A DNA stretch of 64,000 bases, from NCBI GenBank assembly GCA_028583605.1, contig CM053328.1, positions 8,572,782 through 8,636,781 on the forward strand, in the 5' to 3' direction. The notes under the pieces were generated by a model. The model ran no database searches. It was not told the origin of the DNA and saw nothing but the letters and a program-made list of their open reading frames with translations. A program made the translations under genes and the position numbers. The stretch's first letter is position 1; each line of letters begins with the position of its first letter. The stretch comes from Dastarcus helophoroides. Taxonomy: Eukaryota > Arthropoda > Insecta > Coleoptera > Bothrideridae. Shown here piece after piece: positions 1 to 12,630 of the stretch.

Positions 1-59
1 CGAAGAAATGTTAAATAAATTGAAAAAAAAAAACATAATATTTCCGGTCAATAAGGGTC

Positions 60-660
60 TACCATGAAGAATTTGTAGTTATGTTGAAAATTTCGATTTT
101 CTTTTAAGTTTGATCTTTTCTACAATTTAGATCTTTCTCCCAACATTTTGACTACTTTTTAAAAAAAGTAAATTTTTTCCAGATTTCAACTTTTTGTGGA
201 AATTTCGCTTTTTTGAAATATTAAACTAAAAATTAAAAATTGCGACGTAAATTTGGACATTTAAAAAAAGCGATCTTCAAGAAATTTCAATTTTATCTCA
301 AAATTACAACTGTTAAATTTTTTTTTTTTGAAAATTTCGACTGTTTAAAAAATTGACACTTTTTTTTTAAAAACTTGGACTTTCCATAATTTTGACTTGA
401 AAGTTTTGACGTGTTTTCAACTTTTTCTGGAAATGTTTAATTCGTTTGAAAAATTGGAATTTTTAAAAATTTGGACTTATTCTAAAATTTTGAATTTTTT
501 GAAAATTTTGGCTTCTTTCGGAATTACAACTATTTTTAGAAATTCCGATTTTTTAATAATTAGGACTCTTTCCGGAACTTAATTTTGAAGATTTCGACTT
601 TCTTGAAAAGTAAAATTTATATTAAAATTTAAACTTTTTTTAAATGTTGAAGTTTCAAAG
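60..660. repeat. Degenerate T-rich array
   Basis: Loose short repeats built from runs of T, AAATTT and (C)GACTTTT with a spacing of very roughly 15-25 bases. Open frames here are low-complexity Phe/Leu/Lys/Asn strings and not credible genes. The same motif fills many other stretches of the window on either strand. Confidence 0.7.
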
Positions 661-2124
661 AAAATGAAAAAAGTGTATTCTTGCTTATGTTCCATTTTGT
701 GATTAAAATGTTTTTTGTAATAATAAAAACTTTGAGTTTTATTTTGAAGTTTTTGTTGTATTCATTTGGAATTTTAGTTTCAAATTTTCAGTAAAGATTC
801 CCAATTATAAAAAGAAAATTTTAAAAATAAAATATCTGAAAACCAAACTAAACATTCAAGAAATAATATTCAAAGTTTAACTTGAAATTTGAAAACCTTG
901 ATTTCATTAAAATAAATGTTGTCAAACATCAGGATTTACACTTAAAATTTTTAATTTTTTTTCAACATCTTCTCGAAATTTAGATTTTGTTTTGAAATTC
1001 TAAATTTAAATCGATATATCGACTAAAATCAAAACACGATAAAAAGAAATATTACTTTTTGAATGCTATTGCATTCAAAATGTAATCACTTGAGGACGAG
1101 ATGGTAATTAATCTATTAACAGAGTTTCCGTTCAGCTTCCCATTCATAAAAGTCACTACACGCCACTGCATGAGGTGCATGCCATGTTATCTTCTTTGAA
1201 ATGCAGGAGCTATTTAAATGACTCATACAGAAAATTTGATTCTCATGAATGGATATTATTGTAACAAACTGTAGTTATAAAATTTGTATTAGTGATTGTT
1301 AGAGACCGGATTTTAGGTAAAATCCTATGATCCTATCTATTCACCTTTTTCAGCGTTTTTTGTATGTTATTGCCTAAATTTAAATTGCGTTTTTTTTTGC
1401 CTTTTTATACATGATTTGGACCTATTTTAAAAAGTTTACTGCCTATTTATCCTTTTCCATGGGTTTCCCCGAGTACATTTACACTTCTGAAGAATTAGGG
1501 CAAAAATATGTATCGTACGTAACAAACAAAAAATAAAGCAATAAAAGAGAAATTTAATCTGTCCTAATAACAAGAAACTTCCAGCATAAATTTCTAAGGA
1601 ATGTAGATTAATAACAATTACTCTTTTGACCTACCCAGTGGCCTATAAGTTTTGCCTGCTATTGAGACCCAAACTACGTTACCTGTTTTGTAATAGTCTG
1701 GTATGTTAAACTATATCATGACAAACATTATTGAAAATGTCATATACCAAAATTTTGAACTTGAACTTGGATTTTTGAAATTTGGAATTTTAATTCGAAA
1801 TATGCAGAAAAGTATACATTTAGAGTGGCCAAAGTCGTTTTAGAAGAAGTTTAGTGAGTTTAAACCTAAAAAAAAAGAAATTGCATTCATTAATAATCAA
1901 TTCTAAAAATATTCACTCATTTACAAATTTGAACTTCCGAATAAAAAGCGGAATATGTTAATTCTTAACACAGTTCCCAATTTGAATCCGAAATTTTCAG
2001 TTTTTTATTTTCTTCTACAAAATTTTAAAAAAATTAGCAATTTCTTTGAACTTGTTTCGTTTTTTTTCAGTTCAAAATTTCGACATCCTCCTCAAGATGT
2101 TAAGAAATAAGAACTGAAATAATG
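661..2124. other. Intergenic, nothing recognised
   Basis: AT-rich sequence with no credible coding frame and no repeat match that I could find inside the window. About 1080-1250 is more complex and may be unique DNA. Confidence 0.5.
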
Positions 2125-2290
2125 CCTTCAACGCACTGTGAGTAAGATGCGGAAAAGGTTACCTAAGATCACTAAAACCCAAAAGCCAGACACTTCCAGA
2201 CCACCAGGAAGACCCCCAAAGCGATGGTATGAGAGCAAGAATAACACACGGAAATACAGAAGCTACAAAAAGAGCAGGATATGCGTCCTA
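2125..2290 (+). pseudogene. 3' end of non-LTR retrotransposon RT ORF (remnant)
   Basis: The translated segment contains LPKITKTQKP followed by RPPGRPPKRWYE, the basic C-terminal signature of many insect endonuclease/reverse-transcriptase polyproteins. The same DNA recurs on the minus strand near 63680-63780 (RPPGRPPKRWY again), so it is a dispersed family. Only the extreme C-terminus is left. The sequence then runs through a Lys/Arg-rich stretch straight into the polypurine microsatellite, which probably grew out of the retrotransposon's 3' tail. The long Arg-repeat frame across the microsatellite is an artefact. Confidence 0.6.
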
Positions 2291-2299
2291 AGAAGAAGC

Positions 2300-2848
<549 letters not shown>

Positions 2849-2849
<1 letters not shown>

Positions 2850-3485
2850 TTAATAGTTTCAAACACCATTGATTCACAGAACATTGTTTCACGGTTCAGG
2901 TTCTAGCGTTTCTGGGTTCTTCATTTTTTTTATTGCATCATTATTATTTACGTCAGATACATATATCTGTAGATAGGTATATCTATTAATCATACCAAAT
3001 CACGATTTTCAGTGTCTCAACTAAGAAAAGAAATTATTCTTGAAAGGTGCAGATTGAATTTTTTCATTGACTTGAGTATTCGACCAGCATATGATCCTTT
3101 CTATTTAAATATGAATTTATTTTAATGTTTTTTCGGGTTCAAATTATGTATCGAATGTACAATAACATGTTTCTATAACTAATCTCAGTATGCATTTTTA
3201 ATTGCATAATACATTGCTAGTTGCTATTAGAGCTAAAATGAGGAAATTGCGAGCTCTGTATTAAATTTATTATTGATGTACATACACATACATGTTTAAT
3301 AACTCACCTGTGTTTTTGTAATAATACAAAATTAATGAAGCATCCGCGTAAACTAAATGTATAATATTTTAATGATACTACAGCCATTGTGTCCAACCGA
3401 TAATTAGTACCATCTATTTCAATTCTATAATTAAATAGACGTTATCAAATTTCACGATTCAAGTATCACTGTTACAGCGTTGGAT
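2849..3485. promoter_or_regulatory. Upstream region of gene A, no clear motif
   Basis: AT-rich, non-array DNA between the microsatellite and the first exon of gene A. It must hold any proximal promoter of that gene, but I see no convincing TATA/initiator pair. Confidence 0.25.
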
Positions 3486-3771
3486 ATGTATTTGGTAATC
3501 CTCATTTGTCTCCTCTTAAAATTGACAGAACCATTGTCTTTCGGAGTAGTAAGTCATTTTTGTATTTAATAAATCATTATCAAATTACTTACTATTTTTA
3601 AAAAAATCTCAGCAAAAATCCATCATAATTGATAAATTTTATGGTGTTTGCCCCGGCTCGAGGAATCTACCCATTCAGTATACAGAATTAAAACTGGGCA
3701 AAGGAAAGGATGGGGAAATATTCATGAATGCCACGATATTGGTGAAGGAAGAAATCAACAAACCTTTAACT
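3486..3771 (+). CDS. Gene A exons 1-2: secreted DUF1091-like protein, N-terminal half
   Basis: Exon 1 (3486-3548) encodes 21 residues starting MYLVILICLLLKL, a hydrophobic signal peptide, and stops at a GTAAGT donor. A 64-bp intron ends in a TTTAAAAAAATCTCAG acceptor. Exon 2 (3613-3771) encodes 53 residues in phase 0, including FYGVCPGSRNLP and an N-glycosylation site in FMNATILV, and ends at a GTAAGA donor. The exon-2 length of 53 codons equals that of genes C and D, which also have a CP-N motif and V/F-N-A/S-T at matching places. The chain should continue at 17834. The signal peptide implies secretion. The family call (insect DUF1091/MD-2-like lipid-recognition class) is from general pattern only. 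A 63-residue frame at 3648-3839 is a shadow of exon 2. Confidence 0.75.
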
Positions 3772-4369
3772 GTAAGACTAATCATTTTAGACTAGATGGG
3801 GAACACTGTGGGAATTATTTATTCATACAATCTGTTTAATAATACTGGTCAATACTGATTTTGTCACACGAACTCTGGTAGGTAATTGTGTTTAGACTAC
3901 CAAACCCCCATCATGAAACCGTACTTATTTTTTTTCCATAACCCCCAGTTTTCCTATGACAAGATAAATTTGATTTTTGAAAATGTAGTCTTCCCAAATA
4001 CTGTTCGTTTTTATTAAGGTCCATACATTATTAACATCTTGAAAAATTTTATCAGAAATACAACATATCATGATCGTATTAATTCTTAATTTGAAGTCTT
4101 TTTTATCGTTAACATTTGGGTACTTTTTATGCGAATGGGAAACCAGGGATTGAAAAAATCATAATTTCAGTTTGTTCTACACATAGATCTTTAATTTGTA
4201 AATAGAAAACTGTAAAGCATTTACACTTGTAAAGTTATCTGCCATCACTTCATATCAAATTAAGCCTAACAAACATTTTCTAGAGAGGATGAGCCCCTAT
4301 AAAAAAAAGATGGTGATTCATTTTTATAATTTTTCTGAAAATGTCCCTTTTATGGTTTTGATTTAATAA

Positions 4370-6180
4370 CAATTTTGACTTTTGAAAAAAATTCAACTTG
4401 AAACACATCAGTTCGTTTTGAAAATTTGGACTGCATATTTCCAAATTTTTGCGTGCAATTTTTTTTGAATACTTTGACTTTTTTGAAATTATATTGATTA
4501 TTTTTCCAAAAATTTTAATATTTTCATATTTTCAAAACCGTGACTTGTTTTGAACTGCGACTTGTTTTAAAAATTTCGATTCTTTCCTAAATCATTATCA
4601 TTTCTTTGAGTTTTAATTTTTTTATTGAAAACATTGACTTTTTTCAATATTTTGTCTTCATTTGAACATTAGATTTTCATTTTCAAAAAATCAACTTTTT
4701 CCGAAAATTGTGCTTTTTTTTGTAATGTTCTGCTTTTTAAAAAAATCCTTTTTTTGAAAATGTTGACTTTCTGTAAATTTTGATTTTTCTGTAAATTGAT
4801 TCTTGAAAACTTTTTGATGATTTTAACTTTTTTAAAAAGTAATACTTTCACTCTAGTCCATTTTTTTCTTAACATTTTAACTTAAATATTTGATTTTTAT
4901 AAATTTATATTTTTTAAAATGTCTTTCTTTTAAAAATTATGACTTTTTTTCCTAATTTTGATTGTTTCGTAAATTTTTTTTAAAAAGAATTCTATTTTTT
5001 CTGACAATTTCGATTTAATTTTGAAGTTTTGAAAATTTCTACCTTTCTTGAAATATATCAATTTACACTTTTTTTTTTAATTTTGGCTTAAACATTATGA
5101 GTTTTGAAAAAATGTCTACTTTTTTGGACAAATCAAAATTTTGATCTTTTCTTAAAAATCTAATTTTTTTGTTAATTTTGATCCTTTCCCAATCTTTTGA
5201 GATTTTTGGTTAAATATATTTTGGAAACATTCCATTTTTTTTAAAATATCGACTTAGAGATTATGAGTTTTGAAAAAATTTCCACTTTTCTGGACACATC
5301 AATTCTTTTTGAAAGTTTAGACTCATCAGAACTGTAAATTTCTTGAAAAATTTGTAATTTTTGTTGAATCATTGGTGTATTTAGGGGGAGCAAGGCGGTT
5401 TTCTTCTTAGAAAGATCATTGCCCGTCCTAGAAAAATTGACATATACATTATTTATACTTGTAATGCATTACGTGCCCATTTTATAGAGCTTCTTGCACA
5501 CCCAAGAAATATCATTGCTTCAGTTTGCCCCCTCCCCTGAAAAAAATCCTAGATTCTTCCAAGTCTTGAATGTTTCGATTTATTTGAAAATTGTGACTTT
5601 TCCCGAAATCCTTTGTTAATTTTTAATTTTTCAAAACTATGATTTGTTCTGAAAATCTAAATTCTTTTCAAAATTTCTATTTTTAGAAAATTTGTACCTT
5701 TTTCCAAATTTTTATTTTCTTTTGTAAATTCATTTTTATTCTTTTGAAAAATTTAAAATTTAAAAGTTTTGGTATTTTAGTACTTTTAACTGCTTGCAAA
5801 TTTTGATCTGTTTGAAAAATTTTGAAAATTTGATCATTTTTTGAAAATTTTATCTCGAAAATTTCGATCCTTTTTCAAAATAACGCGTCTTCGAATTTTT
5901 CCTTTTTATTTGTTATTATAAAATGTTTTCAAATATTTCAACTTCTTTACTGAATTCGGAATCTTTTGAAATTTTCATTTTGAAAGTTTCAACTTTTAAA
6001 CATTTTTACTTTTTCCAAATTTTTACCTTTCTCGTAAATTTTAACCCTTTTGAAAATTCTACTATTTTTTCCAAAATTGTGCCAATTTTTTCCAAAATAG
6101 TGCCAATTTTTTGGAAAATTTTGACTCAAACTTTCGTTCTAATATAATATTTGACTATTTTGTGAATTTCCATTTGCTTT
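4370..6180. repeat. Degenerate T-rich array in gene A intron 2
   Basis: T-rich array of the (TTTTGAAAATTTCGACTTTT)-like type, interrupted at about 5360-5545 by more complex DNA. No credible coding frame. It lies within the long second intron of gene A. Confidence 0.65.
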
Positions 6181-6265
6181 AAAATTCTGCGTGAAAATTT
6201 CTTTAGGCGCGTTAAGCAATTTTTGATATGGAGCAATCATATGGTTTTGCGTCAACATCACGCTA

Positions 6266-6470
6266 ATTGAAATACAAATCTTGGCCCCTGAAACCAAGAT
6301 TAAAAAGCACAATAAAGATTGCTCTAACGCGTTTCGATAGCCAAGCTATCATTTCATACTCTCGCTGAAGATGGTAACTTGGCTATAAAAACGCGTTTGA
6401 GCAACGTTTTTTGTGTTTTTTAATCTTTCTTGGTTTCAGGGAACAAGATTTTTATTTTAATTTTTGAATA
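6266..6470. mobile_element. Penelope family-2 pLTR fragment, inverted dimer
   Basis: The left arm holds the reverse complement of the family-2 3' unit (CCTGAAACCAAGATTAAAAA, GCTCTAACGCGTTTCGATAG). The right arm holds the direct form (GCTGAAGATGG, AACGCGTTTGAGCAAC, TTTCTTGGTTTCAGGG) and ends near GGACCAGTCCG. The two arms meet head to head at about 6346-6356. Other copies lie at 23.2, 28.7, 43.7, 45.2 and 46.7 kb. Inverted partial copies are typical of Penelope-like elements. The hammerhead core in the right arm is damaged. Confidence 0.7.
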
Positions 6471-6531
6471 TAATCAAGGACCAGTCCGTTTCCACAAAAT
6501 CAAGCTAATGTCTCGTTAATGTTAACAATGT

Positions 6532-7083
6532 ACAGGGTCCATCGTAGGGTACAACTGCCAGGAAAAGTTCTTGCCGAAAAAATGATGAAACACATCGAAT
6601 TTGTTTGCAAGGGGAACAACTTTTGACGCAAAAATCATAGCCCAAATTTCATCCCATTATGGGGGGGTGTTATCCACCAAAATTTTTGAAACAGGAATGG
6701 GGGTTAAGTGGCATGTAATTGGAAAGAGTTTTTGATTTTCTATACTTAAAGCTTCGTTTTTAAAATTAGAACAATTTGTTTATAAATTAGGTTAAAACAT
6801 TTTTATTATTACCAAGTTTCATTAATACTTAATCTCGAAAAATTTAAAAATGCCAATGTATAAAGAATCAAAAACCCATTCCAATAACTATTACCTATCA
6901 CCATTTCCAGTTGAAAAATTTTGGGGTATGCCACCCCGCATAGGAAATCCAAATTTGGGCTCTGATTTGTGCGTCAAAAATTGTCCTCCTCGCAAACAAA
7001 ATCGACGTGTTTCAGTATTTTTTCGACAAGCCTTTTTGCTATTGGTTATGTTTTGAGGTACGTTTTCGATGGGTCAGCCTGAA
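6532..7083. repeat. Foldback (inverted repeat) element
   Basis: Segments of about 6540-6790 and 6830-7075 are imperfect reverse complements. Shared landmarks include GAAACACNTCGA, TTTTGACGCA, GCCCAAATTT, CCAAAATTTTT and GAGTTTTTGATT. The outer ends read ACAGGGTCCATCG on the left and CGATGGGTCAGCCTG on the right. There is no coding capacity: the 68-residue frame at 6850 crosses one arm. Likely a non-autonomous foldback or MITE. Confidence 0.65.
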
Positions 7084-7084
7084 C

Positions 7085-7165
7085 GTTGCTATGGGTTAAG
7101 ACATGTAATAGAATTAGAAAGGCATGATCGGTGCTGGAGATCGAACTCTGGATCCAACTCACCCT
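7085..7165 (-). repeat. tRNA-derived SINE fragment (minus)
   Basis: On the minus strand a B-box-like GAGTTCGATCTCCAGC is followed by a tail that matches the copy at about 10855-10925 (AATTCTATTACATGTCTTA, then CATAGC). The tRNA 5' part is not clear here, so it is probably truncated. Confidence 0.5.
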
Positions 7166-7189
7166 AATATACAATATTTTACAAATTTA

Positions 7190-10100
7190 GCTTTTTTCCA
7201 AAATTTCGACTGTTTCTTGAAATTTTTTGATTTTGCTTTTTTTTGTAATTTCGACTTTCAAAATATCATTTTTTCCCAAAACTTTGAGTCGAAGTTTAAT
7301 TTGTTTTTTAATTTTCGTTTTCATGGAAACTTTGACCTTTTTAATGTTCATTTCTACCGAAATTTCAACTTTTTTTATAAATTTGGAATACTTTAAAAAT
7401 AATCCACCATTTTGCAAATTTTGATTTTTCCCCAAAATTTTGATCTATATTTTTAAAAATTTCGATTTTCAAAATTTCGACTCCTTTGAATTTTAGGCTT
7501 TTTCTCGATATTTAGTTTTTTTTTGTAAATTTCTACTCTTAGGAAAATTTCCACATTTTTGAAAATTTTGACTTTGAAAAGTGCGATTCTTGAAAATTTG
7601 GCTTTTAAAAATTTTGCAAAACTGCGACATATCCAATTTTTTTTTAATCTTGCCTTTTTATCGCCTTTTTTGAAAAAAATATACTCACTTTTGTTTAGAA
7701 AATTGTGACTATTTTTTCTAATTTGGCTTTTAAAATTTCGATTTTTTTGCAAAGTTTTGACTAAAAGTGTAATTTTTTTAATCCTCCTTTCCTATCAAAA
7801 TTTTGACTTTTGCAAATCTAGCCTTTCTTGAAACATTTTACTTTTTTTTGATAAATTCGCCTTTTTCAAAAATAAAGATTTTTTTTTTAATTTTCTATTT
7901 TTCTATAGATCTTGATTTGTTTTATGAAAGTTGCGACATTTTTAAATTTCAATCTTTTTCAAAATATTCACATTAAAAATAAATCAAATTTTTTGCAATA
8001 TTTTTATATATTGGCCTTATTTAAAATTTTGATTTTTTTCCAAATTATGAATTATTTTGAAAATTTCGACTTTTTAAATTTTGACATTTTCTAAAATTTC
8101 GACTGTTTCTCGAAATTTTGACGCTTTTTCAAAATTTCAACCTTTTTCAAAATATTCACCTTAAAAATTATTCAAATTTTTTGCAATATTTTTACTTTAC
8201 CGAAATTTCGCCTTTTTTAATTTCGATTTTTAAAAAAAAAGATAAATATTTTAAAAAAGGCAAAATTTTGACTTCACTTAAAACTTTGATTTTTTTTCAA
8301 ATTCTGAATTATTTAGAAAATATCGACTTTTTCCAAAATTTCGGCCGTTTCTCGAAATTTTAACTTTTTCTGTTAAGAGAGCTATTTTTAAATTTCAACT
8401 ATTTTAATTCGATTTACTGAAAATGTTGCTTTTTTTTGTAAATTTCTACTTTTACAATGTTAATTTTTTGGACTTTTTTACAGATCGGAATTTTTTTTGG
8501 AAAATTAATACATATACATTGTAAAAATTTCAACATTTTTCAAAATATTCACATTAAAGAAAATCAAATTTTATGCAAGATTTTTACTATTTTCATCTTT
8601 TTTAGAATTAATCGTTTTTTCCAAAATTCTGAATTATTTAGAAAATTTTGACTTTCAAAATTTTAACTTTGTTCCAAAATTCTGAATTATTTTAAAAATT
8701 TAGATTTTTTCCAAAATTTCGGCTTTCTTGAAATTTTTTGATTTTGCTCTTTTTGTAATTTCGACTTTTAAAATATCATTTTTTCCCAACAGTTTGAGTA
8801 AAAGTTTAATTTGTTTTTTAATTTTCGTTTTCATGGAAATTTTGACCTTTCCAATGTTCATTTCTAAAGAAACTTTCAAATTTTTTTTGTAAATTTGAAA
8901 TATTTTCAAAATAACCCACCATTTTGAAAATTATGATTTTTCTGCAAAATTTTGATTTGTTTTTAAAAGTTTTGTTTTTAAAAATTTTGATTTTCTAAAT
9001 TTCGACTCCAAATTTTAGGCTTTTTCTCGAAATTTATTTTTTTTGTAAATATTTTTCTGGAAAATTTCAACATTTTTGATAATGTTGACTTTCTTTGAAA
9101 ATTTTGATCCTTGAAAATTTGGCTTTAAAAAATTTGATTTTTTGCAAAATTGCGACATATTCAATTTTTTTTAATCTCGCCTTTTTTGAAAAAAAATACT
9201 CACTTTTGTTTAGAAAACTGCGACTTTTTTTATAATTTGGCTTTTAAAATGTCGATATTTTTTTTGCAAATTTTTGACTAATAGTTTAATTTTTTTAATC
9301 CCCTCTTCCTATCAAAATTTTGACTTTTGCAAATCTAGCCTTTCTTGAAAAATATAACTTTTTTTTAATAAATTCGCCTTTTTTAAAAATAGCTATTTTT
9401 TTATAAATCTAGATTTTTTTTATGAAATTTCGACATTTTCAAAACATTCACATTAAAAAAAATCAGATTTTTTGTAATATTTTTACTTTACCGAAATTTC
9501 GCTTTTTTAATTTCGAATTTTTTCAAAAAAAAGGTGAATATTTTAAAAAGGTATAAATGTTGACTTTTTACCAAATTCTGAATTATTTTGAAAATTTCGA
9601 CTTTTAAAATTATGACATTTTTCAATTTTTCTCGGAATTTTGATTTTTTGTAGGAATTTTTTAAATTTAAACTTTTTTACTAAAAATGTTGCTTATTTTT
9701 GCAAATTTCGACTTTTATAATGTCATTCTTTTGGACTTTTCTATAGATCTTGCTTTCTTTGTGAACATTTCTATATTTTCAAAATTTTAACCTTTTTCAA
9801 AATATTCACCTTAAAAATAATTCAAGCTTTTTGCAATATTTTTACTTTCCAGAAATTTCGTCTTTTTTAATTTCGATTTTTTAAAAAAAAAATTTGAATA
9901 TTTTTTAAAAAAGTCAAAATTTTAACTTTATTTGAAAATTTCACTTTATCCAAATTCTGAATTATTTTAAAAATTTCGAATTTTAAAATTTTGCCATTTT
10001 CAAAATTTCAGCTGTTTCTCAAAATTTTGCAAAAGAGCTTTTTTTTAAATTTCAACTTTTTTAATTCGATTTACTGAAAATGCTGCTTTTTTTGTAAATT

Positions 10101-10730
10101 TTGACTTTTAAAATGTCATTTTTTTGGACTTTTCTACAGATCTGAATTATTTTGTGAAAATTAGTGTATTGTTAAAATTTGAACATTTTTCAAAATATTC
10201 ACATTAAAGAAAATCAAATTTTATGCAAGATTTTCACTTTAGCGAAATTTCACTTTATCTAATTTCCACTTTTTTCAAAATAAAGGTGAATATTTCAAAA
10301 AACTTCAAAATTTTGACTTTTTTCCAAATTCTGAATCATTTTAAAAATTTCGACTTTTAAAATTACATTTTCCAAAATTTCGACTGTTTCTCGAAATTTT
10401 GGGTTTTTTGTAGAGCTTTCTTTAACTTCAACTTTTTTAATTCGATTTACTGAAAAGTGTTGCCTTTTTTTTGTAAATTTTGACTTTTAAAATTTTAGTT
10501 TTTTATACATTTCTATATACCTTAATTTTTTTTTTTTGTAAAAATTTCTACATTTTTAAAATGTCAACCTTTTTCAAAATATTTACCTTAAAATTAATTC
10601 AAATTTTTTGCAATAATTTTACTTTACTTAAATTTCGCTTTTTTTAATTTCGATATTTTGCAAAAAAAGGTGAATATTTTAAAAAAAATCAAAATTTTGA
10701 CTATTTAAAATTTTAACTTCTTTCCAATTG
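7190..10730. repeat. Large degenerate T-rich array
   Basis: 3.5 kb of TTTT(G/C)ACTTTTTCAAAATTTCGAC-type repeats. Some longer modules recur inside it. For example, a block with GAATTATTTNGAAAATTTCGAC, CTCGAAATTTT and TTTTTGCAATATTTTTACTTTACCGAAATTTCGC is seen several times between 7900 and 10700. So part of it is a higher-order tandem repeat of a few hundred bases. Frames of 60-99 codons here are low-complexity and are rejected as genes. Confidence 0.75.
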
Positions 10731-10784
10731 CGCTATACCGTCTGTTAACAAAATTTACTTTAGTAAATAGGTTTGAAGCGAATC

Positions 10785-11022
10785 AAAGTTTAAAGTCAAT
10801 CGACAATATAGAGCAATTGGTTGTTAAAGCGGCGGTATCTCGCCTGATAGGCCTCGGGTTCAAACCCCGGTGCCAATGACGCATTTTGAATTCTATTACA
10901 CATCTTACTCATAGCTACATGTACTGTTAAAATTGCGGTATGTTGGTATAATGCCGTGATGGTGACGTAAAATCATAACCTATGAAAAAAACTCAACGAG
11001 CATAAATAAAAAAAAAATTAGA
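10785..11022 (+). repeat. tRNA-derived SINE
   Basis: ATAGAGCAATTGGTTGTTAAAG resembles a Pol III A box in a tRNA head, and GGGTTCAAACCCCGG is a good B box in a T-arm-like palindrome, followed by TGCC. A tRNA-unrelated tail (AATTCTATTACACATC...) ends in AAATAAAAAAAAAA near 11010-11022. The head and tail order, the A-tail and the second copy near 7.1 kb support a SINE rather than a functional tRNA. The 5' acceptor strand does not pair with the 3' side. Confidence 0.65.
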
Positions 11023-11109
11023 ACGGAGGAACTCGATCAGTGTCCTCGATAATGAAGCAAGCAATTAGTGTGTTAGGAATAACTCATTTATTTTGCTATT
11101 TAACATCCC

Positions 11110-11556
11110 AAGAAAAATTCACAGATTTCGCAATCCTTGCAACCAACGGAGACATTGGAAATGATAACACCAAATAGAAACATAATTAACACTTTATTTA
11201 ACATACAGGGTATTTACAAATTTCAAAGACAACGTTGGCAGTTGATTCGGAATGATAAATAAATACGAATTACGAAAAAAAATTAATAACAAATGTTTAC
11301 TTTTCGAATTGCAGACTTTCAAAGTTGTTATAAAAAATAATTTAATTAATCATTTCATAACCTCTTTACCGATCGTGTTAAAATATGAAACCTTTATTTA
11401 TTTAGATTATTAAGGCTAGAATCTTAGTGACGAAGACCCTTGTTTTATCCGACATCCCTTGTAATTCACCACGACAATTATCTATGTATCTTCGAAGTAG
11501 TAAATAATAATAATTATATAAAATATGTATTGATTTACAACAATACGTATTACGTT
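11110..11556. repeat. Dispersed repeat A, copy 1
   Basis: About 447 bp nearly identical to 52643-53086, with copy 2 carrying a 10-bp insertion and small changes. It starts AAATTCACAGATTTCGC and ends ACGTATTACGTT. On the minus strand it contains AATAAAG inside a terminal-repeat-like context and could be a solo LTR, but no TG...CA ends with a target duplication were found. Confidence 0.75.
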
Positions 11557-11882
11557 AATTCTGTAATAAACCTTGTGTTATTTATTATTATTATTTTGTT
11601 GTTGCTTAATTCGTGAAGTTTAATATTGTATAATCTTAAGTATAGATTTTATCTCATCATTTTTATATGTAATTATTCAGATTACAAGATGCTCTTTTTC
11701 AAAAAGTTTCGGACTATAAGGGAGAAGTACTTTATAGTTCGCCAAAATTGATTTTCCGATAACACCTTCCAAACATTTTTAGACGGGTCTACTGCATTCC
11801 GAATATTGGGCTAGAAATCTGAACTGCCGATGCCGATCACTATTCGGCTATTTAAATTGATTGTTGTTAAATATTCGAAGGA

Positions 11883-12630
11883 CCAGTACACTATGAGGCG
11901 CCGTTCACAACATAATTATTTTTCATGAATATTTAATAAATCAAACAATATATGTAAAATTTTAAATTATATATTGTTTCGTTCTTGAAATATACTTCAT
12001 TTCTGTAAAAATGAATATTTATATTCTCCTGATAGAAATTTTACATAAATCTATTTAAATATTTTATATGAAAGTTTTATGTGGTTTTAAAAATATTTAT
12101 ATAAACTGTGAAACATGAAACGACCGTGAGAGGCGATAGTAGCCGCACGAATCGGGCATGGAGTATGGTATTATTTATATATCAATTTTATTTTTCGTTG
12201 TCGCCACCTGAATCTTGATTATATTTACATATTTATCAATAGCACTAAAATCTGACATAAAAAGTGACAGCATGCTGCTAATAATAATAATAATAATAAT
12301 AACAAAATAATAATAAATAAATAAATAATAAAATAAAAAAAGTTTCAAACCTTAATTTAAGTCCCAGCGCTTCTAGCGCCCGCTACGGTGGTTTGATATA
12401 TCACACTTTATATAAATATTTTTGAAATCACATAAAATCTTTATAAGAGATATTTAAGAATATTTATATAAAATTTTTAACAGAAGATTAAAATATCCAT
12501 ATTCATTGAAATTAAATATACTGCAAGAAAGAAATAATATATAATTTCAAATTTAATATAAATTGTTTGATTTATTAAATATTCATAAAAAATTATTATG
12601 TCCTGACCGGCACCTCATACTATACAGTGG
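11883..12630. mobile_element. Foldback/MITE with about 250-bp inverted arms
   Basis: The left arm (about 11883-12150) and right arm (about 12370-12630) are reverse complements with modest divergence. Both contain ATGAATATTTAATAAATCAA, AAATTATATATT and TTTTATGTG(G/A)TTT. The outer ends read CACTATGAGGCGCC on the left and GGCACCTCATACTA on the right. The centre (12278-12340) is an (AAT)n/(AAAT)n microsatellite. There is no ORF. It is a non-autonomous inverted-repeat transposon of unassigned superfamily, inside the gene A intron. Confidence 0.75.

Noticed and set aside
3648..3839. 63-codon ORF starting MPRLEESTHS
   Set aside because: Shifted reading of gene A exon 2, whose true frame has a signal-peptide exon and conserved splice sites.
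7124..9000. Many 60-99-codon frames rich in Phe, Lys, Asn, Ile
   Set aside because: Products of the AAATTT/GACTTTT arrays, low complexity, present on both strands, no start or splice context.
10785..10890. Functional tRNA gene
   Set aside because: The acceptor arms do not pair and a SINE tail with poly-A follows; a second copy exists.
11110..11556. Solo LTR
   Set aside because: No TG...CA ends or target duplication could be placed in either copy; kept as an unclassified repeat.
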